Assembly (NCBI RefSeq): GCF_017968845.1
Contig: NZ_CP072876.1
Location: 2,512,191 to 2,576,190, forward strand
Source: Microbacterium sp. NIBRBAC000506063
GTDB taxonomy: Bacteria > Actinomycetota > Actinomycetes > Actinomycetales > Microbacteriaceae
DNA length: 64,000 bases
Reading direction: 5' to 3'
The notes under the pieces are model-generated. The model did no database searches, had not been told where the DNA came from, and saw only the letters and a program-made list of their open reading frames with translations. The translations under genes were made by a program, and so were the position numbers. Below, piece by piece: positions 31,587 to 40,435 of this stretch. Every line of letters begins with the position of its first letter. Position 1 is the stretch's first letter.

Positions 31587-32630
31587 ATGACCGACACCAC
31601 CACCCAGACGGGGATCGTGCACCTCACGGATCGGATGCCGCAGATGGGCGGTGCCGAGATCCTGGCGAGCCTGGTCCCGCCGCCGCAGTTCGACGGGGCG
31701 ACCTTCGACAGCTACCGCGCCGATGACGCCTACCCCTCCCAGGAGGAGGCCAAGCAGCTTCTGCTGCGCTTCGCCGGACGGTCCGTGCCGGTGAAGCGCG
31801 CCGGCCTGTTCAGCCGTCCCAAGAAGGAGACGCCGATGAAGCCCGGCGTCTACCTCGACGGCGGGTTCGGCGTCGGCAAGACCCACCTTCTCGCGGCGAT
31901 CTATCACGCGATGCCCGCGCGCCGGAAGTACTTCGGCTCCTTCATCGAGTACACGGCTCTCGTCGGTGCGCTCGGGTACAAGAACACCGTCGACCTGCTG
32001 CGCGGTGCCGATCTGCTGTGCATCGACGAGTTCGAGCTCGACGATCCGGGCGACACGATGGTCATGACACGGCTGCTCGGCGAGCTCGTGGCATCCGGCA
32101 CCCGCATGGCGGCGACCTCGAACACGCCGCCCAACGCCCTGGGCGAGGGGCGCTTCGCCGCGCAGGACTTCCTCCGCGAGATCCATCAGATGGCCGATCG
32201 CTTCCAGACCATCCGCATCGACGGCGTCGACTTCCGCCAGCGCTCCCTGGACGGGCAGGCCAAGGTCTGGGATGAGCAGTCCTATGCGGCCGAGATCACG
32301 GATGCGGCGGACGTCTCTGCGGCATCCGACGACTCCTTCGAGGACCTCGTGCGCCACCTCGCCCGCGTGCACCCTTCGCGGTACATCCGGCTCATCGACG
32401 GGCTGGCCGGCATCGGTCTCCGTGACGTGCACACGCTCACCGACCAGTCCGAGGCGCTGCGCCTGGTCGCTTTCGTCGATCGCGCCTACGATGCGCAGAT
32501 CCCGGTGATCGCCACGGGAACCCCGCTCAACGAGGTCTTCAGCGAGGAGATGCTCGGCGGCGGGTACCGGAAGAAGTACCTCCGAGCCATCTCGCGCCTG
32601 GTCGCGCTGACCCACTCGCAGCGCGCGTAA
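31587..32630 (+). CDS. zapE: ZapE/AFG1-like cell division ATPase
   Basis: A complete 347-residue AFG1-family AAA+-like ATPase. Walker A is LDGGFGVGKTHLLAAIYH, Walker B is LLCIDEFELDDPGD, and sensor-type residues follow in MAATSNTPPNALGEGRF and DRFQTIRIDGVDFR. In E. coli, ZapE associates with the Z-ring; the actinobacterial role is inferred. ATG at 31587 is chosen from the ACAGGA upstream and the conserved N-terminus. It is followed by a 160-bp gap and amt. Confidence 0.9.
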   Translation: MTDTTTQTGIVHLTDRMPQMGGAEILASLVPPPQFDGATFDSYRADDAYPSQEEAKQLLLRFAGRSVPVKRAGLFSRPKKETPMKPGVYLDGGFGVGKTHLLAAIYHAMPARRKYFGSFIEYTALVGALGYKNTVDLLRGADLLCIDEFELDDPGDTMVMTRLLGELVASGTRMAATSNTPPNALGEGRFAAQDFLREIHQMADRFQTIRIDGVDFRQRSLDGQAKVWDEQSYAAEITDAADVSAASDDSFEDLVRHLARVHPSRYIRLIDGLAGIGLRDVHTLTDQSEALRLVAFVDRAYDAQIPVIATGTPLNEVFSEEMLGGGYRKKYLRAISRLVALTHSQRA

Positions 32631-32657
32631 CACGCTTGTAACCCCTGTGCGTCTTAC

Positions 32658-32673
32658 GTAACGCACACGAAAC
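32658..32673 (+). promoter_or_regulatory. Candidate GlnR half-site upstream of amt
   Basis: GTAAC, 6 nt, GAAAC exactly fits the actinobacterial GlnR consensus gTnAC-n6-GaAAC, 117 bp before the amt start. Only one of the two usual a-b pairs is clear; another GTAAC occurs upstream at a non-canonical distance. Confidence 0.5.
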
Positions 32674-32790
32674 ACTCCACGCCTCGTTCGGAAACGGATC
32701 GTCGCCACACTGGCAACCACCGAGTGAGCGCCCAGACCCGTCTCCGCACTCACACGGACCCTGTCACCAACCGATGTGAGGTAACACACA

Positions 32791-34004
32791 ATGGACAACG
32801 GAGCCTTCGCCTGGGCCGTCACAGCCACCGCCCTGGTGCTGTTCATGACTCCCGGCCTAGCTTTCTTCTACGGCGGCCTGGTCAAAGCCAAGAGCGTCGT
32901 CAGCATGATGATGATGAGCTTCGGTGCGCTCGGGCTCGTCAGCGTGCTGTGGATTCTCTACGGCGCCAACATGAGCGCAGTCGACTCGGTGTGGGCCTTC
33001 GCGGGCAACCCGTTCTCGGACTTCGGCCTCGCAGGCATCGCCGACGACAACGAGGCGCTCATCGGCACCGCCTTCGGCGCCACCTTCGCCATCATCACCA
33101 CCGCGCTGATCTCGGGCGCCATCGCCGACCGCGCGAAGTTCGGACCCTGGCTCATCTTCGCCGGTGTCTGGGCGACTCTCGTCTACTTCCCCGTCGCCGC
33201 GTGGGTCTGGGGTGGCGGCTGGATCCAGAACCTCGGTGAATCGCTGGGCTTCAGCGTCGAGGTGCTCGACTACGCCGGCGGCACGGCCGTGCACATCAAC
33301 TCCGGTGCGGCGGCGCTCGCCCTGGCGATCGTGCTCGGCAAGCGCATCGGCTTCCAGAAGGGCATCCTCAAGCCGCACAACGTTCCGCTCGTGGTGCTCG
33401 GCGCCTCGATCCTGTGGTTCGGCTGGTTCGGATTCAACGCGGGTGCCGAGTTCGGCAACGACATGGCTGACGTGGGCATCATCGTCCTGAACACGATCGG
33501 CTGCACCGCGGCCGCTGTGCTCGCCTGGCTGGTCGTGGAGAAGATCAAGGAGGGCAAGCCCACCTCGGTCGGCGCGGCCTCCGGTGCCGTCACGGGCCTG
33601 GTCGCCATCACTCCCGCCTGTGCCTTCCTGACCCCGGTTGGGCGCTGCTGCTGGGTGTCATCGCCGGAACCATCTCGGCACTGGCCGTCGAGCTGAAGTT
33701 CAAGCTCGGCTTCGACGACTCGCTCGACGTGGTCGCCATCCACCTGATCGCCGGCGTCGTCGGCACGCTGTACCTCGGCTTCTTCGCCACCGGCACCGGC
33801 CTGTTCCTCGGTGGCGGCTTCGAGCAGCTGATCGTGCAGTTCATCTCGGTGGTCGCCGTGGCCGGCTACTCCTTCGCCGTCGCCCTGGGCCTCGGCTTCC
33901 TTATCGAGAAGACCATCGGCTTCCGCGTGAAGAACGAGGACGAGATCGCCGGCGTGGACCTGGTCGTCCACGGCGAGGAGGGCTACGCGATGGCCAACGA
34001 CTGA
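32791..34004 (+). CDS. amt: Ammonium transporter (one frameshift)
   Basis: A 404-residue Amt/MEP/Rh channel, broken once near 33638 and restored by one base. Eleven hydrophobic helices are visible. Conserved pore residues are in MTPGLAFFYGGLV (start of helix 1), GGTAVHINSGAAALALAIVL (pore His) and VVAIHLIAGVVGTLYLG (second pore His). There is no glnK neighbour, unlike many amt genes. A GlnR-type site upstream suggests induction under nitrogen limitation. Confidence 0.94.
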
Positions 34005-34011
34005 GGACGGG

Positions 34012-34017
34012 TAGGGT
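34012..34017 (+). promoter_or_regulatory. -10 element of PemK-like gene promoter
   Basis: TAGGGT ends 6 nt before the GTG at 34024, pointing to a leaderless transcript separate from amt. Confidence 0.45.
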
Positions 34018-34023
34018 GTCCGT

Positions 34024-34634
34024 GTGAGTGCGCTCAAGGACATCCTCTCCGGTCTCGCTCAAGGCCTCATCACAGCACTGAGTGACCAGACGCCCCGGCA
34101 GGAGCATCCGCCGGGGCGTTCTGGCGCGCCGACGCCGACGCTGAACCCGAAGCCTCGAGGGCAGACCGGCGGCGTCTCCCCGTCGCCGGAAGATCTCGAG
34201 CACGGCAGGGCCCGGGAGCCGAGACCATCGCGGTGGATCCTCAGCGTCTGCCCGATGTGCGCATCACCTATGCGCCGTCGCGCGACGGGGATCCGGATGC
34301 CGGTGAGGTGATCTGGACGTGGGTGCCCTATGAGGAGAACGACGGTCGCGGCAAGGACCGTCCGGTGCTGGTCATCGGACGCCAGTCGGCGGATCGTGTC
34401 TATGCGGTGCGCATGACGAGCAAGGCGCATGAGGGCTCCCGCAACTACCTCCCGATCGGGCCGGGTGACTGGGACTCCCAGGGGCGTCCGTCCTGGGTCG
34501 ACATCGAGCAGCTCTACAGCGTGCACACGACCGGCATGCGGCGCGAGGCGGCGACCCTGGACAAGGAGCGCTACATCGTCGTCGCGAGGGCCCTGGTGCA
34601 GCGCTACGGCTGGGCGGTGGGGGAGGAAGGCTAG
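34024..34634 (+). CDS. PemK/MazF-like protein without an adjacent antitoxin (one frameshift)
   Basis: About 203 residues after one base is restored near 34208. The C-terminal 120 residues fit the PemK/MazF fold: VRITYAPSRDGDPDAGEVIW, KDRPVLVIGRQSADRVYAVR and SWVDIEQLYSVHTTGMRREA. MazF proteins are sequence-specific endoribonucleases. Here an extra N-terminus of about 65 residues has an amphipathic start (MSALKDILSGLAQGLITALS) and a Pro/Gly-rich linker, and no antitoxin-sized gene lies next to it. Such long forms recur in Micrococcales and may not be toxins. The stop shares CTAG with the convergent gene. Confidence 0.72.
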
Positions 34635-35005
34635 CGCCGGGCTTCCGGCGCGTCGTGGAGCTCGTGGACGGCGCTCGTGCCGCTGCCGGGCCGCGACTCC
34701 CACGCCCAGGTCTCTTCGAGCGTGAGGCGGCCGTCGTCGCCGCGGACGATCACCGAGGTGCACCGGCCCGTCGACGTCTCGCCGTCGGCGCTGAGCTGGC
34801 TGTAGCGGAAGTGCAGCGTGTCGCCGTGGCGCGTGCCCACGAGGAAGCCGCGTCGCACGTCGCCGCCGGCGTAGGAGGCCCAGATCTCGGCATCCGACTC
34901 GTGGTACTCGAAGATCGTCTCGGGCCCGACCTCCCCGCCCTCCGTGGGCGCGGATGCGGCGAAACGCAGGCCGTCGAGAGAGGGGAGCGGAGGGGTGTTC
35001 GTCAT
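34631..35005 (-). CDS. Conserved hypothetical protein (often mislabelled N-acetylglutamate synthase)
   Basis: A complete 124-residue soluble protein with a repeated pattern FEYHESDAEIWASYAGGDVR, GFLVGTRHGDTLHFRYSQL and TGRCTSVIVRGDDGRLTLEE, predicted beta-rich. Similar proteins are widely labelled n-acetylglutamate synthase, but I see no GNAT acetyl-CoA motif and do not support that name. ATG at 35005 is chosen because upstream sequence leads into a tRNA gene. Confidence 0.6.
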   Translation of the reverse strand: MTNTPPLPSLDGLRFAASAPTEGGEVGPETIFEYHESDAEIWASYAGGDVRRGFLVGTRHGDTLHFRYSQLSADGETSTGRCTSVIVRGDDGRLTLEETWAWESRPGSGTSAVHELHDAPEARR

Positions 35006-35026
35006 GAGAGGACCTCGGTGTGTGGT

Positions 35027-35098
35027 GGGCGATACCAGACTCGAACTGATGACCTCTTCCGTGTGAAGGAAGCGCGCTACCAACTGCGCCAATCGCCC
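35027..35098 (-). tRNA. tRNA-Val (anticodon CAC)
   Basis: A 72-nt cloverleaf on the minus strand. The acceptor stem is GGGCGAT/ATCGCCC, the anticodon stem CTTCC/GGAAG with loop TTCACAC, and the T-loop GTTCGAGTC. No CCA is encoded. Confidence 0.92.
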
Positions 35099-35245
35099 AT
35101 GACCGCAAGCGGTCGAGTATTGATAGTACCGGATGCGAGAGGGGTTCCCGAACCGGGAAACATGACACGCGCGGAATGTGTCCCGGTTTTGACTGGGAGC
35201 GAGTTTCGGCTAAAGTCGTTCAAGCGCCGGTAACCCGGAGCAAAC
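35099..35245. other. Divergent intergenic region between tRNA genes
   Basis: 147 bp separating the minus-strand tRNA-Val from the plus-strand tRNA-Gly. It must hold both promoters; I see no gene. Confidence 0.4.
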
Positions 35246-35318
35246 GCGGATGTAGCGCAGTTGGTAGCGCATCACCTTGCCAAGGTGAGGGTCGCGAGTT
35301 CGAGTCTCGTCATCCGCT
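35246..35318 (+). tRNA. tRNA-Gly (anticodon GCC)
   Basis: A 73-nt cloverleaf with acceptor stem GCGGATG/CATCCGC, anticodon stem TCACC/GGTGA, loop TTGCCAA, and T-arm GAGTTCGAGTCTC. No CCA is encoded. Confidence 0.93.
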
Positions 35319-35370
35319 CGAGTGCAGGAATCCCCGCCAGGGATTCACGGCACGTGGGGTCAATCCACAC

Positions 35371-35441
35371 GGTGGCGTGGCCGAGCGGCTAGGCACCGGC
35401 CTGCAAAGCCGTTTACACGGGTTCGAATCCCGTCGCCACCT
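35371..35441 (+). tRNA. tRNA-Cys (anticodon GCA)
   Basis: A 71-nt cloverleaf with acceptor stem GGTGGCG/CGCCACC, anticodon loop CTGCAAA and T-arm GGGTTCGAATCCC. It lies 52 nt after tRNA-Gly, probably in one transcript. Confidence 0.93.
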
Positions 35442-35469
35442 CACCGCAACAACTTAACAGCCCGAACGG

Positions 35470-35541
35470 GCGCGATTGGCGCAGCGGTAGCGCGCTTCCC
35501 TGACACGGAAGAGGTCACTGGTTCGATCCCAGTATCGCGCA
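35470..35541 (+). tRNA. tRNA-Val (anticodon GAC)
   Basis: A 72-nt cloverleaf with acceptor stem GCGCGAT/ATCGCGC, anticodon stem CTTCC/GGAAG with loop CTGACAC, and T-arm CTGGTTCGATCCCAG. It is the last gene of the Gly-Cys-Val set. Confidence 0.93.
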
Positions 35542-35547
35542 CTCACG

Positions 35548-35570
35548 AACCCCCGGATCTCCGGGGTTTT
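35548..35570 (+). terminator. Intrinsic terminator of the tRNA operon
   Basis: Stem CCCCGG/CCGGGG with loop ATCT followed by TTTT, 7 nt after tRNA-Val(GAC). Confidence 0.85.
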
Positions 35571-35605
35571 CTGGTTTCTGCGGGTCGCCACGCACTCTGC
35601 GCGGC

Positions 35606-35611
35606 TAGCAT
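35606..35611 (+). promoter_or_regulatory. -10 element of ACT-protein promoter
   Basis: TAGCAT ends 6 nt before the ATG at 35618. Confidence 0.5.
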
Positions 35612-35617
35612 GTCTGC

Positions 35618-36130
35618 ATGGCCCAACTCGTGCTGACCGTCGTCGGGGATGATCGTGCCGGACTCGTCAAGGCGCTCGCGGAGGTCGTGAGCGATCACGA
35701 CGGCAACTGGGAGCGCAGCGAACTGGCAGAGCTCGCCGGTGCCTTCGCCGGCATCGTGCTGGTGTCGGTGCCGGACGAGCGCGAGGCGGCCCTCACCGCG
35801 GCGCTCCACGAACTGGACGGGCTGCTGCGGATCACCGCGCACAGCGGTCTCGCGGCATCCGATGGCCGCGGCGACGCAGAGACGATCACGTTCTCGGTGC
35901 TCGGAAACGACCGCCCGGGCATCGTGCGCGAGGTGACCGCCGCTCTCGAACGCAACGGCTTCACGATCGACCGCTTCACGAGCCAGACGCGCGAAGCGCC
36001 CATGGCCGGCGGCACTCTCTTCGAAGCATCGGTGCAAGCCCGCGCCACGCAGGCCGCAGACCGTGAGCGGGCGACATCCGATCTGGAACAGCTCGCACAC
36101 GAGATCCAGGTGGAGCTCACCGTGGCCTGA
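35618..36130 (+). CDS. Tandem ACT-domain protein (GcvR-like)
   Basis: A complete 170-residue protein made of two ACT domains. The first starts LVLTVVGDDRAGLVKALAEV and the second TFSVLGNDRPGIVREVTAAL; the G-x-D-R-x-G-I/L-V repeat is the ligand-binding turn. This architecture resembles the glycine cleavage repressor GcvR and formyltetrahydrofolate deformylase N-termini, and suggests amino-acid sensing. No DNA-binding or catalytic domain is present. The leaderless promoter supports the start. Confidence 0.8.
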   Translation: MAQLVLTVVGDDRAGLVKALAEVVSDHDGNWERSELAELAGAFAGIVLVSVPDEREAALTAALHELDGLLRITAHSGLAASDGRGDAETITFSVLGNDRPGIVREVTAALERNGFTIDRFTSQTREAPMAGGTLFEASVQARATQAADRERATSDLEQLAHEIQVELTVA

Positions 36131-36248
36131 ACGGCGCACAGGGCGAGGTTCCGAGGCAGCCGGAACGGAGACGGATAGACTCCGAACAGGGGGCTTCCTC
36201 ACGCGCGCCTTTCGCGCACATCACCGTCGCACCAGGAAGATCATCAGC

Positions 36249-36701
36249 ATGCGTCAGCACACCATCGCCGGATTCTCTGTCATCGTCATTGCCGGAGCCC
36301 TCGCGCTCACCGGCTGCTCGGGCGTCGATCAGGGCGTCGCGTCGGGCGGAAGCCAGAGCGTCGCGGAGGCCTGTCAGGTCGCGAACGACACCATGGAAGC
36401 GGTCGGCACCGAGGTGTCGGCCTCGATGGAGGATCTCTCCGTCGGCGAGTTCGGCGCCGCGGTCGAGGCCTTCACACAGCTCAGTGATGGTCTCGACGAG
36501 ACCGTGACGAAGGTGTCGAACACCGAGGTCAAGGCGGTCCTCAGCGATCTGAGCGGCCATGTCGGCGACTTCGCCGACCTCTTCGACGGTCTGGACGACG
36601 GCGACCTGACCGGGGTCGCCGACAGGCTCGACGACTTCGAAGCGATCATGACCGGGATCCAGGAGTCCGCCGTCAAGCTCGAAGAGCTCTGCGGAGCCTG
36701 A
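36249..36701 (+). CDS. Small lipoprotein
   Basis: A 150-residue protein with an N-terminal lipoprotein signal (ISVIVIAGALALTGC-like, lipobox LTGC at about residue 23), so it is probably anchored outside the membrane. The mature part is acidic and helical, with two spaced cysteines (EACQVAND and EELCGA) that could form a disulfide. Its function is unknown. A terminator hairpin follows. Confidence 0.75.
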   Translation: MRQHTIAGFSVIVIAGALALTGCSGVDQGVASGGSQSVAEACQVANDTMEAVGTEVSASMEDLSVGEFGAAVEAFTQLSDGLDETVTKVSNTEVKAVLSDLSGHVGDFADLFDGLDDGDLTGVADRLDDFEAIMTGIQESAVKLEELCGA

Positions 36702-36714
36702 CCCTACCCTCGCA

Positions 36715-36747
36715 CCGGATGCCCCGCCTCGGTCGCGGGGCATCCGG
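36715..36747 (+). terminator. Hairpin terminator after the lipoprotein gene
   Basis: A perfect 13-bp stem CCGGATGCCCCGC/GCGGGGCATCCGG with a 7-nt loop, 13 nt after the stop and without a U-tract. Confidence 0.7.
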
Positions 36748-36784
36748 CGGTGAGCGGAGGCTCCAGCAGAGTGCGAAACCTCGA

Positions 36785-36790
36785 TAAGCT
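36785..36790 (+). promoter_or_regulatory. -10 element upstream of thrS leader ORF
   Basis: TAAGCT ends 7 nt before the ATG of a 20-codon ORF and 137 nt before the thrS start. Confidence 0.5.
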
Positions 36791-36797
36791 GGATGCC

Positions 36798-36860
36798 ATG
36801 GAACAACGCTGGCTTCGCGCCGCAGTAGCGGCGTCCGTCACACGAACGTCTCGCGCCTGA
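36798..36860 (+). CDS. Possible leader peptide of thrS
   Basis: A 20-codon [23 protein letters not shown], ends 67 nt before the thrS start. A -10 element placed 7 nt upstream of its ATG would make it the first codon of a leaderless mRNA. It contains two Thr codons near the end (VTRTS), so translation could sense threonyl-tRNA and affect thrS expression. I see a small hairpin (AGCGC-gat-GCGCT) downstream but no strong terminator. It could also be chance. Confidence 0.35.
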   Translation: MEQRWLRAAVAASVTRTSRA

Positions 36861-36927
36861 GCGGGCAGAGCGCGATGCGCTCGAAGCTGAGCACCCATCA
36901 TCCTTGCCGCATTCTGGAGAAGTTCTC

Positions 36928-38937
36928 TTGACCGACCCTGCATCCTCACCGTCCGTTTCGTTCCCGGCCGACGGCTTCGCGCTGTTCCCGGACCGCTCCG
37001 TCGTCGCCATGCGCGTGAACGGCGAGCTGAAGGACCTCGCTACCGTCGTAACGGAGACGGATGCCGCAGAGCCGGTTCACGTCGACAGCCCCGACGGCCT
37101 CGACATCCTGCGCCACTCCGCCGCGCACGTGCTCGCGCAGGCGGTGCAGCGCATCCGTCCGCAGGCGAACCTCGGCATCGGCCCGCCCATCGAGAACGGG
37201 TTCTACTACGACTTCGGTGTCGATGAGCCTTTCACTCCGGAAGACCTGAAAGCGATCAAGAAGGAGATGGAGCGGATCGTCCGCGAGAACCAGCGGTTCG
37301 TGCGCCGGGTCGTCTCCGACGAGGACGCGCAGGCGGAGCTGGCCGGAGAGCCCTTCAAGCTCGAGCTCATCGGGCTCAAGGGCGGCGCGGCGAACGCGGC
37401 CGAGGGCGCCTCCGTCGAGGTGGGCGCCGGCGAGCTGACGATCTACGACAACGTCACTCGCGACGGCGAGACCGCGTGGAAGGACCTCTGCCGCGGCCCG
37501 CACGTGCCCGGCACCCGGATGATCGGCAACGGCTGGGATCTCACCCGCGTCGCCGGCGCCTACTGGCGCGGCAGCGAGAAGAACCCGCAGCTGCAGCGCA
37601 TCTACGGCACTGCATGGCCCACGAAGGACGAGCTGCGCGCCTACCAGCACCGGCTCGAGGAGGCCGCCAAGCGTGACCACCGCAAGCTCGGCAAGGAGCT
37701 CGACCTCTTCTCCTTCCCTGACGAGATCGGCTCGGGACTGTCCGTCTGGCACCCCCGCGGTGGGATCGTGCGGGGTGAGATGGAGCAGCACGCCCGTCGT
37801 CGGCACGTCGAGGGCGGCTACACCTACGTGTACACGCCGCACATCTCCAAGGAAGACCTGTTCCTCCAGTCGAACCACCTCGTGACCTACAAGGAGGGCA
37901 TGTTCCCGCCCATCCACATGGACGAGGAGCGCGACGCGGAGGGCAACGTCACCAAGCAGGGCGTGGACTACTACCTCAAGCCCATGAACTGCCCGATGCA
38001 CATCCTCATCTTCAAGGAGCGCGCCCGCAGCTACCGCGACCTCCCGATGCGTCTGGCCGAGAACGGCACGGTGTACCGCAACGAGCTCTCCGGCACGCTG
38101 CACGGTCTCACGCGCGTCCGGGGATTCACCCAGGACGACTCGCACCTCTTCGTCACCCCCGAGCAGCTGGAGAGCGAGACGACCCGGGTCATCGAGTTCG
38201 TCATCTCCATGCTGCGCGACTTCGGCCTGGACGAGTTCGAGCTGGAGCTGTCGATGCGCGACGACGAGAAGGAGAAGTGGATCGGCTCCGACGAGTTCTG
38301 GGAGTACTCCACGAACGCGCTGCGCAACGTGGCGCTGAAGACCGGCCTGAAGCTCACCGAGGTGCCGGGCGAGGCGGCCTTCTACGGGCCGAAGATCGAC
38401 CTGAAGACCCGGGATGCGATCGGTCGCGTCTGGCAGCTGTCGACCGTCCAGGTCGACCCGAACCTGCCCGAGCGCTTCGGCCTGGAGTACACGGGCCCTG
38501 ACGGCGAGAAGCACCGCCCGATCATGATCCACCGTGCCCTCTTCGGTTCGATCGAGCGCTTCTTCGCGATCCTGCTGGAGCACTACGCCGGGGCCTTCCC
38601 GGTGTGGCTTTCGCCGGTGCAGGTCGTGGGCATCCCCGTCGCCGAGGAGTACGCGCCGTACCTCGACGGCATCGTCGAGCGTCTGCGCGGGGCCGGCGTG
38701 CGCGCCGAGGTCGATCACTCCGACGACCGGATGCAGAAGAAGATCCGTACGCACACGACGCAGAAGGTGCCGGTCCAGCTGATCGCGGGGGAGAAGGATC
38801 GCGACGGCGGCACCGTCTCCTTCCGCTTCCGCGACGGCTCGCAGACCAACGGCGTCCCCGTGGACGAGGCGATCGAGAAGATCCTCGCGGCGATCGAGGG
38901 CAAGGCGCTGGTGAACTCGGCCGAGGACTTGGCGTGA
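36928..38937 (+). CDS. thrS: Threonyl-tRNA synthetase
   Basis: A complete 669-residue class II synthetase. The N-terminal TGS-like domain is followed by the editing domain with [14 protein letters not shown] (H-x-x-x-H) and the CRGPHVPGT Cys/His pair. The catalytic core has motif 1 [20 protein letters not shown], zinc ligand cysteine in PMNCPMHI, motif 2 [20 protein letters not shown] and motif 3 [20 protein letters not shown]-terminal anticodon-binding domain starts around [19 protein letters not shown] at 36928 has GGAGAAG upstream. No T-box motif is found in the leader. It overlaps the HIT gene by 4 nt. Confidence 0.96.
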   Translation: MTDPASSPSVSFPADGFALFPDRSVVAMRVNGELKDLATVVTETDAAEPVHVDSPDGLDILRHSAAHVLAQAVQRIRPQANLGIGPPIENGFYYDFGVDEPFTPEDLKAIKKEMERIVRENQRFVRRVVSDEDAQAELAGEPFKLELIGLKGGAANAAEGASVEVGAGELTIYDNVTRDGETAWKDLCRGPHVPGTRMIGNGWDLTRVAGAYWRGSEKNPQLQRIYGTAWPTKDELRAYQHRLEEAAKRDHRKLGKELDLFSFPDEIGSGLSVWHPRGGIVRGEMEQHARRRHVEGGYTYVYTPHISKEDLFLQSNHLVTYKEGMFPPIHMDEERDAEGNVTKQGVDYYLKPMNCPMHILIFKERARSYRDLPMRLAENGTVYRNELSGTLHGLTRVRGFTQDDSHLFVTPEQLESETTRVIEFVISMLRDFGLDEFELELSMRDDEKEKWIGSDEFWEYSTNALRNVALKTGLKLTEVPGEAAFYGPKIDLKTRDAIGRVWQLSTVQVDPNLPERFGLEYTGPDGEKHRPIMIHRALFGSIERFFAILLEHYAGAFPVWLSPVQVVGIPVAEEYAPYLDGIVERLRGAGVRAEVDHSDDRMQKKIRTHTTQKVPVQLIAGEKDRDGGTVSFRFRDGSQTNGVPVDEAIEKILAAIEGKALVNSAEDLA

Positions 38938-39488
38938 GCGACCCCTCGATGGGCTCGGAGGCCGAGGCGGCGGACGGACTCGTCGGGGTTCCCGACGAGT
39001 TCCAGCGGCTGTGGACGCCGCACCGGATGGCCTACATCAAGGCCGGCCCCGAGCCACTGCGCGAGGTCTGCCCGTTCTGCGAGGCACCGGAGAAGCGCGA
39101 CGGCGAGAGCCTCATCGTGGCACGCGGCCTGACGGCCTATGTCGTGCTGAACCTCTACCCGTACAACTCCGGGCACCTGCTGGTCTGCCCCTACCGGCAC
39201 ATCCCGACGTACGACGAGGCCACGGGCGAGGAGGTCGCCGAGATCGGCGCCCTCACGCAGACGGCGATGCGCGTGCTCCGCGCGGTGTCGCGCTGCGACG
39301 GCTTCAACATCGGGATGAACCAGGGCGCGGTCGCCGGAGCCGGCGTCGACGCCCACTTGCACCAGCACGTCGTGCCCCGATGGACATCGGATGCGAACTT
39401 CTTCCCGATCATCGCGAAGACGAAGGCGCTGCCGCAGCTGCTGGGCGAGGTGCGCGACGCGATCGCGGGGGCCTGGCCGGCGTCCTGA
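38934..39488 (+). CDS. HIT-family nucleotide hydrolase/transferase
   Basis: A complete 184-residue histidine-triad protein. The triad is in [14 protein letters not shown] (H-x-H-x-H). [11 protein letters not shown] supplies a possible zinc site with the downstream His, and [16 protein letters not shown] is the nucleotide-binding block. The form resembles actinobacterial Ap4A phosphorylase-like proteins, which act on dinucleoside polyphosphates. GTG at 38934 overlaps the thrS stop; both genes are plausibly one transcript. Confidence 0.88.
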   Translation: MSDPSMGSEAEAADGLVGVPDEFQRLWTPHRMAYIKAGPEPLREVCPFCEAPEKRDGESLIVARGLTAYVVLNLYPYNSGHLLVCPYRHIPTYDEATGEEVAEIGALTQTAMRVLRAVSRCDGFNIGMNQGAVAGAGVDAHLHQHVVPRWTSDANFFPIIAKTKALPQLLGEVRDAIAGAWPAS

Positions 39489-39491
39489 TCG

Positions 39492-39523
39492 CGTCTCGTC
39501 TCGCTTCGCTCGCGGGGCGACCG
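39492..39523 (+). repeat. REP-like element between HIT and pdxY genes
   Basis: GTCTCGTCTCGCTTCGCTCG followed by CGGGGCGACCGG, a diverged member of the repeat family at 42731, 44191 and 63294. It sits between convergent genes. Confidence 0.45.
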
Positions 39524-39537
39524 GAACGAGTGGGCGG

Positions 39538-40389
39538 TCAGCGGACGCGCGTGGCGGCGAACTGCAGGCGCGGGTGCGCGTAGAACTCCTGCGCCTCGAT
39601 GAGCTGCAGCTCTCGCCTGCCGGATTCGTGGGTGAGGCGCAGCAGGTCGTAGACGCTCGACGCCGTGCGCTCGAGGGCGGCTGCGGCATCCGATGTCGCC
39701 GTGTAGTGCGCCGAGAACAGCGCTGCCGTCACATCGCCGGAGCCGTTGGCCTTCATCGGCAGCAGCGGCGTCTGCACGATCCAGGCTCCGTCGTCGGTCA
39801 CCGCCAGCATCTCGATCGTCCCCTCCGGGCGGTCGGGCCGCTCGACGCTCGTCACGAGGATCGTGCGCGGACCCATCGACCGGGCGAGGTCGGCCGATGC
39901 GAGCGTCGACTCGAGCGTGTCGGGCTCGGTACCGGTGAGGTAGCCGAGCTCGAACTGGTTCGGGGTGATGAGGTCGGCGACCGGAACGACCTTCTCGCGG
40001 AGGAGCTCCGGGATGGCGGGAGCGACGAAGCAGCCCGACTTCGCGTTGCCCATGACAGGATCGCAGGCGTAGATCGCCGCGGGATTGGCCGCCTTCACCC
40101 GCGCGACGGCGTCGATGATGACGTCTGCGATGCCCTCGCTGCCCTGATACCCCGAGAGCACGACATCGATCTCGGCGAAAGCGCCACGCTCCTCGATCCC
40201 GGTGATGACCTCGCGCACGTCCTCCGGCGCGATGAGCGGCCCGCGCCAGGCGCCGTACCCGGTGTGGTTGGAGAAGTTCACCGTGTACACGGGGAGGACC
40301 TCGACGCCGATGCGCTGAAGAGGGAAGACGGCGGCGGAGTTTCCGACATGGCCGTAGGCGACCGCCGACTGTATCGAGAGCACTGTCAT
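39538..40389 (-). CDS. pdxY: Pyridoxal kinase
   Basis: A complete 283-residue ribokinase-fold kinase that phosphorylates pyridoxal (vitamin B6 salvage). Substrate and ATP sites are visible in SIQSAVAYGHVGNSAAVFPL, NFSNHTGYG, YACDPVMGNAKSG, ITPNQFELGYLTG and the catalytic loop MKANGSGDVTAALFSA, where Asp is the base. It belongs to the same B6 cluster as the PdxR-like regulator 46 bp upstream on the same strand and pdxST beyond. Confidence 0.93.
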   Translation of the reverse strand: MTVLSIQSAVAYGHVGNSAAVFPLQRIGVEVLPVYTVNFSNHTGYGAWRGPLIAPEDVREVITGIEERGAFAEIDVVLSGYQGSEGIADVIIDAVARVKAANPAAIYACDPVMGNAKSGCFVAPAIPELLREKVVPVADLITPNQFELGYLTGTEPDTLESTLASADLARSMGPRTILVTSVERPDRPEGTIEMLAVTDDGAWIVQTPLLPMKANGSGDVTAALFSAHYTATSDAAAALERTASSVYDLLRLTHESGRRELQLIEAQEFYAHPRLQFAATRVR

Positions 40390-40435
40390 CCTTCGATCCT
40401 CTCACTCCTCGGAATCGTCCCGCGAACGCTCCCGC

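Noticed and set aside
34024..34634. Complete toxin-antitoxin module
   Set aside because: There is no antitoxin-like gene on either side; the upstream gene is amt and the downstream one is an unrelated convergent gene.
34631..35005. N-acetylglutamate synthase
   Set aside because: No GNAT acetyl-CoA-binding motif is present; the common label for this family is unsupported.
36861..36927. T-box riboswitch in front of thrS
   Set aside because: No T-box core, specifier stem or terminator/antiterminator pair is visible in the short leader.
36946..38754. A 602-codon open frame opposite thrS
   Set aside because: Same type of shadow frame; thrS is complete and unmistakable in the other strand.
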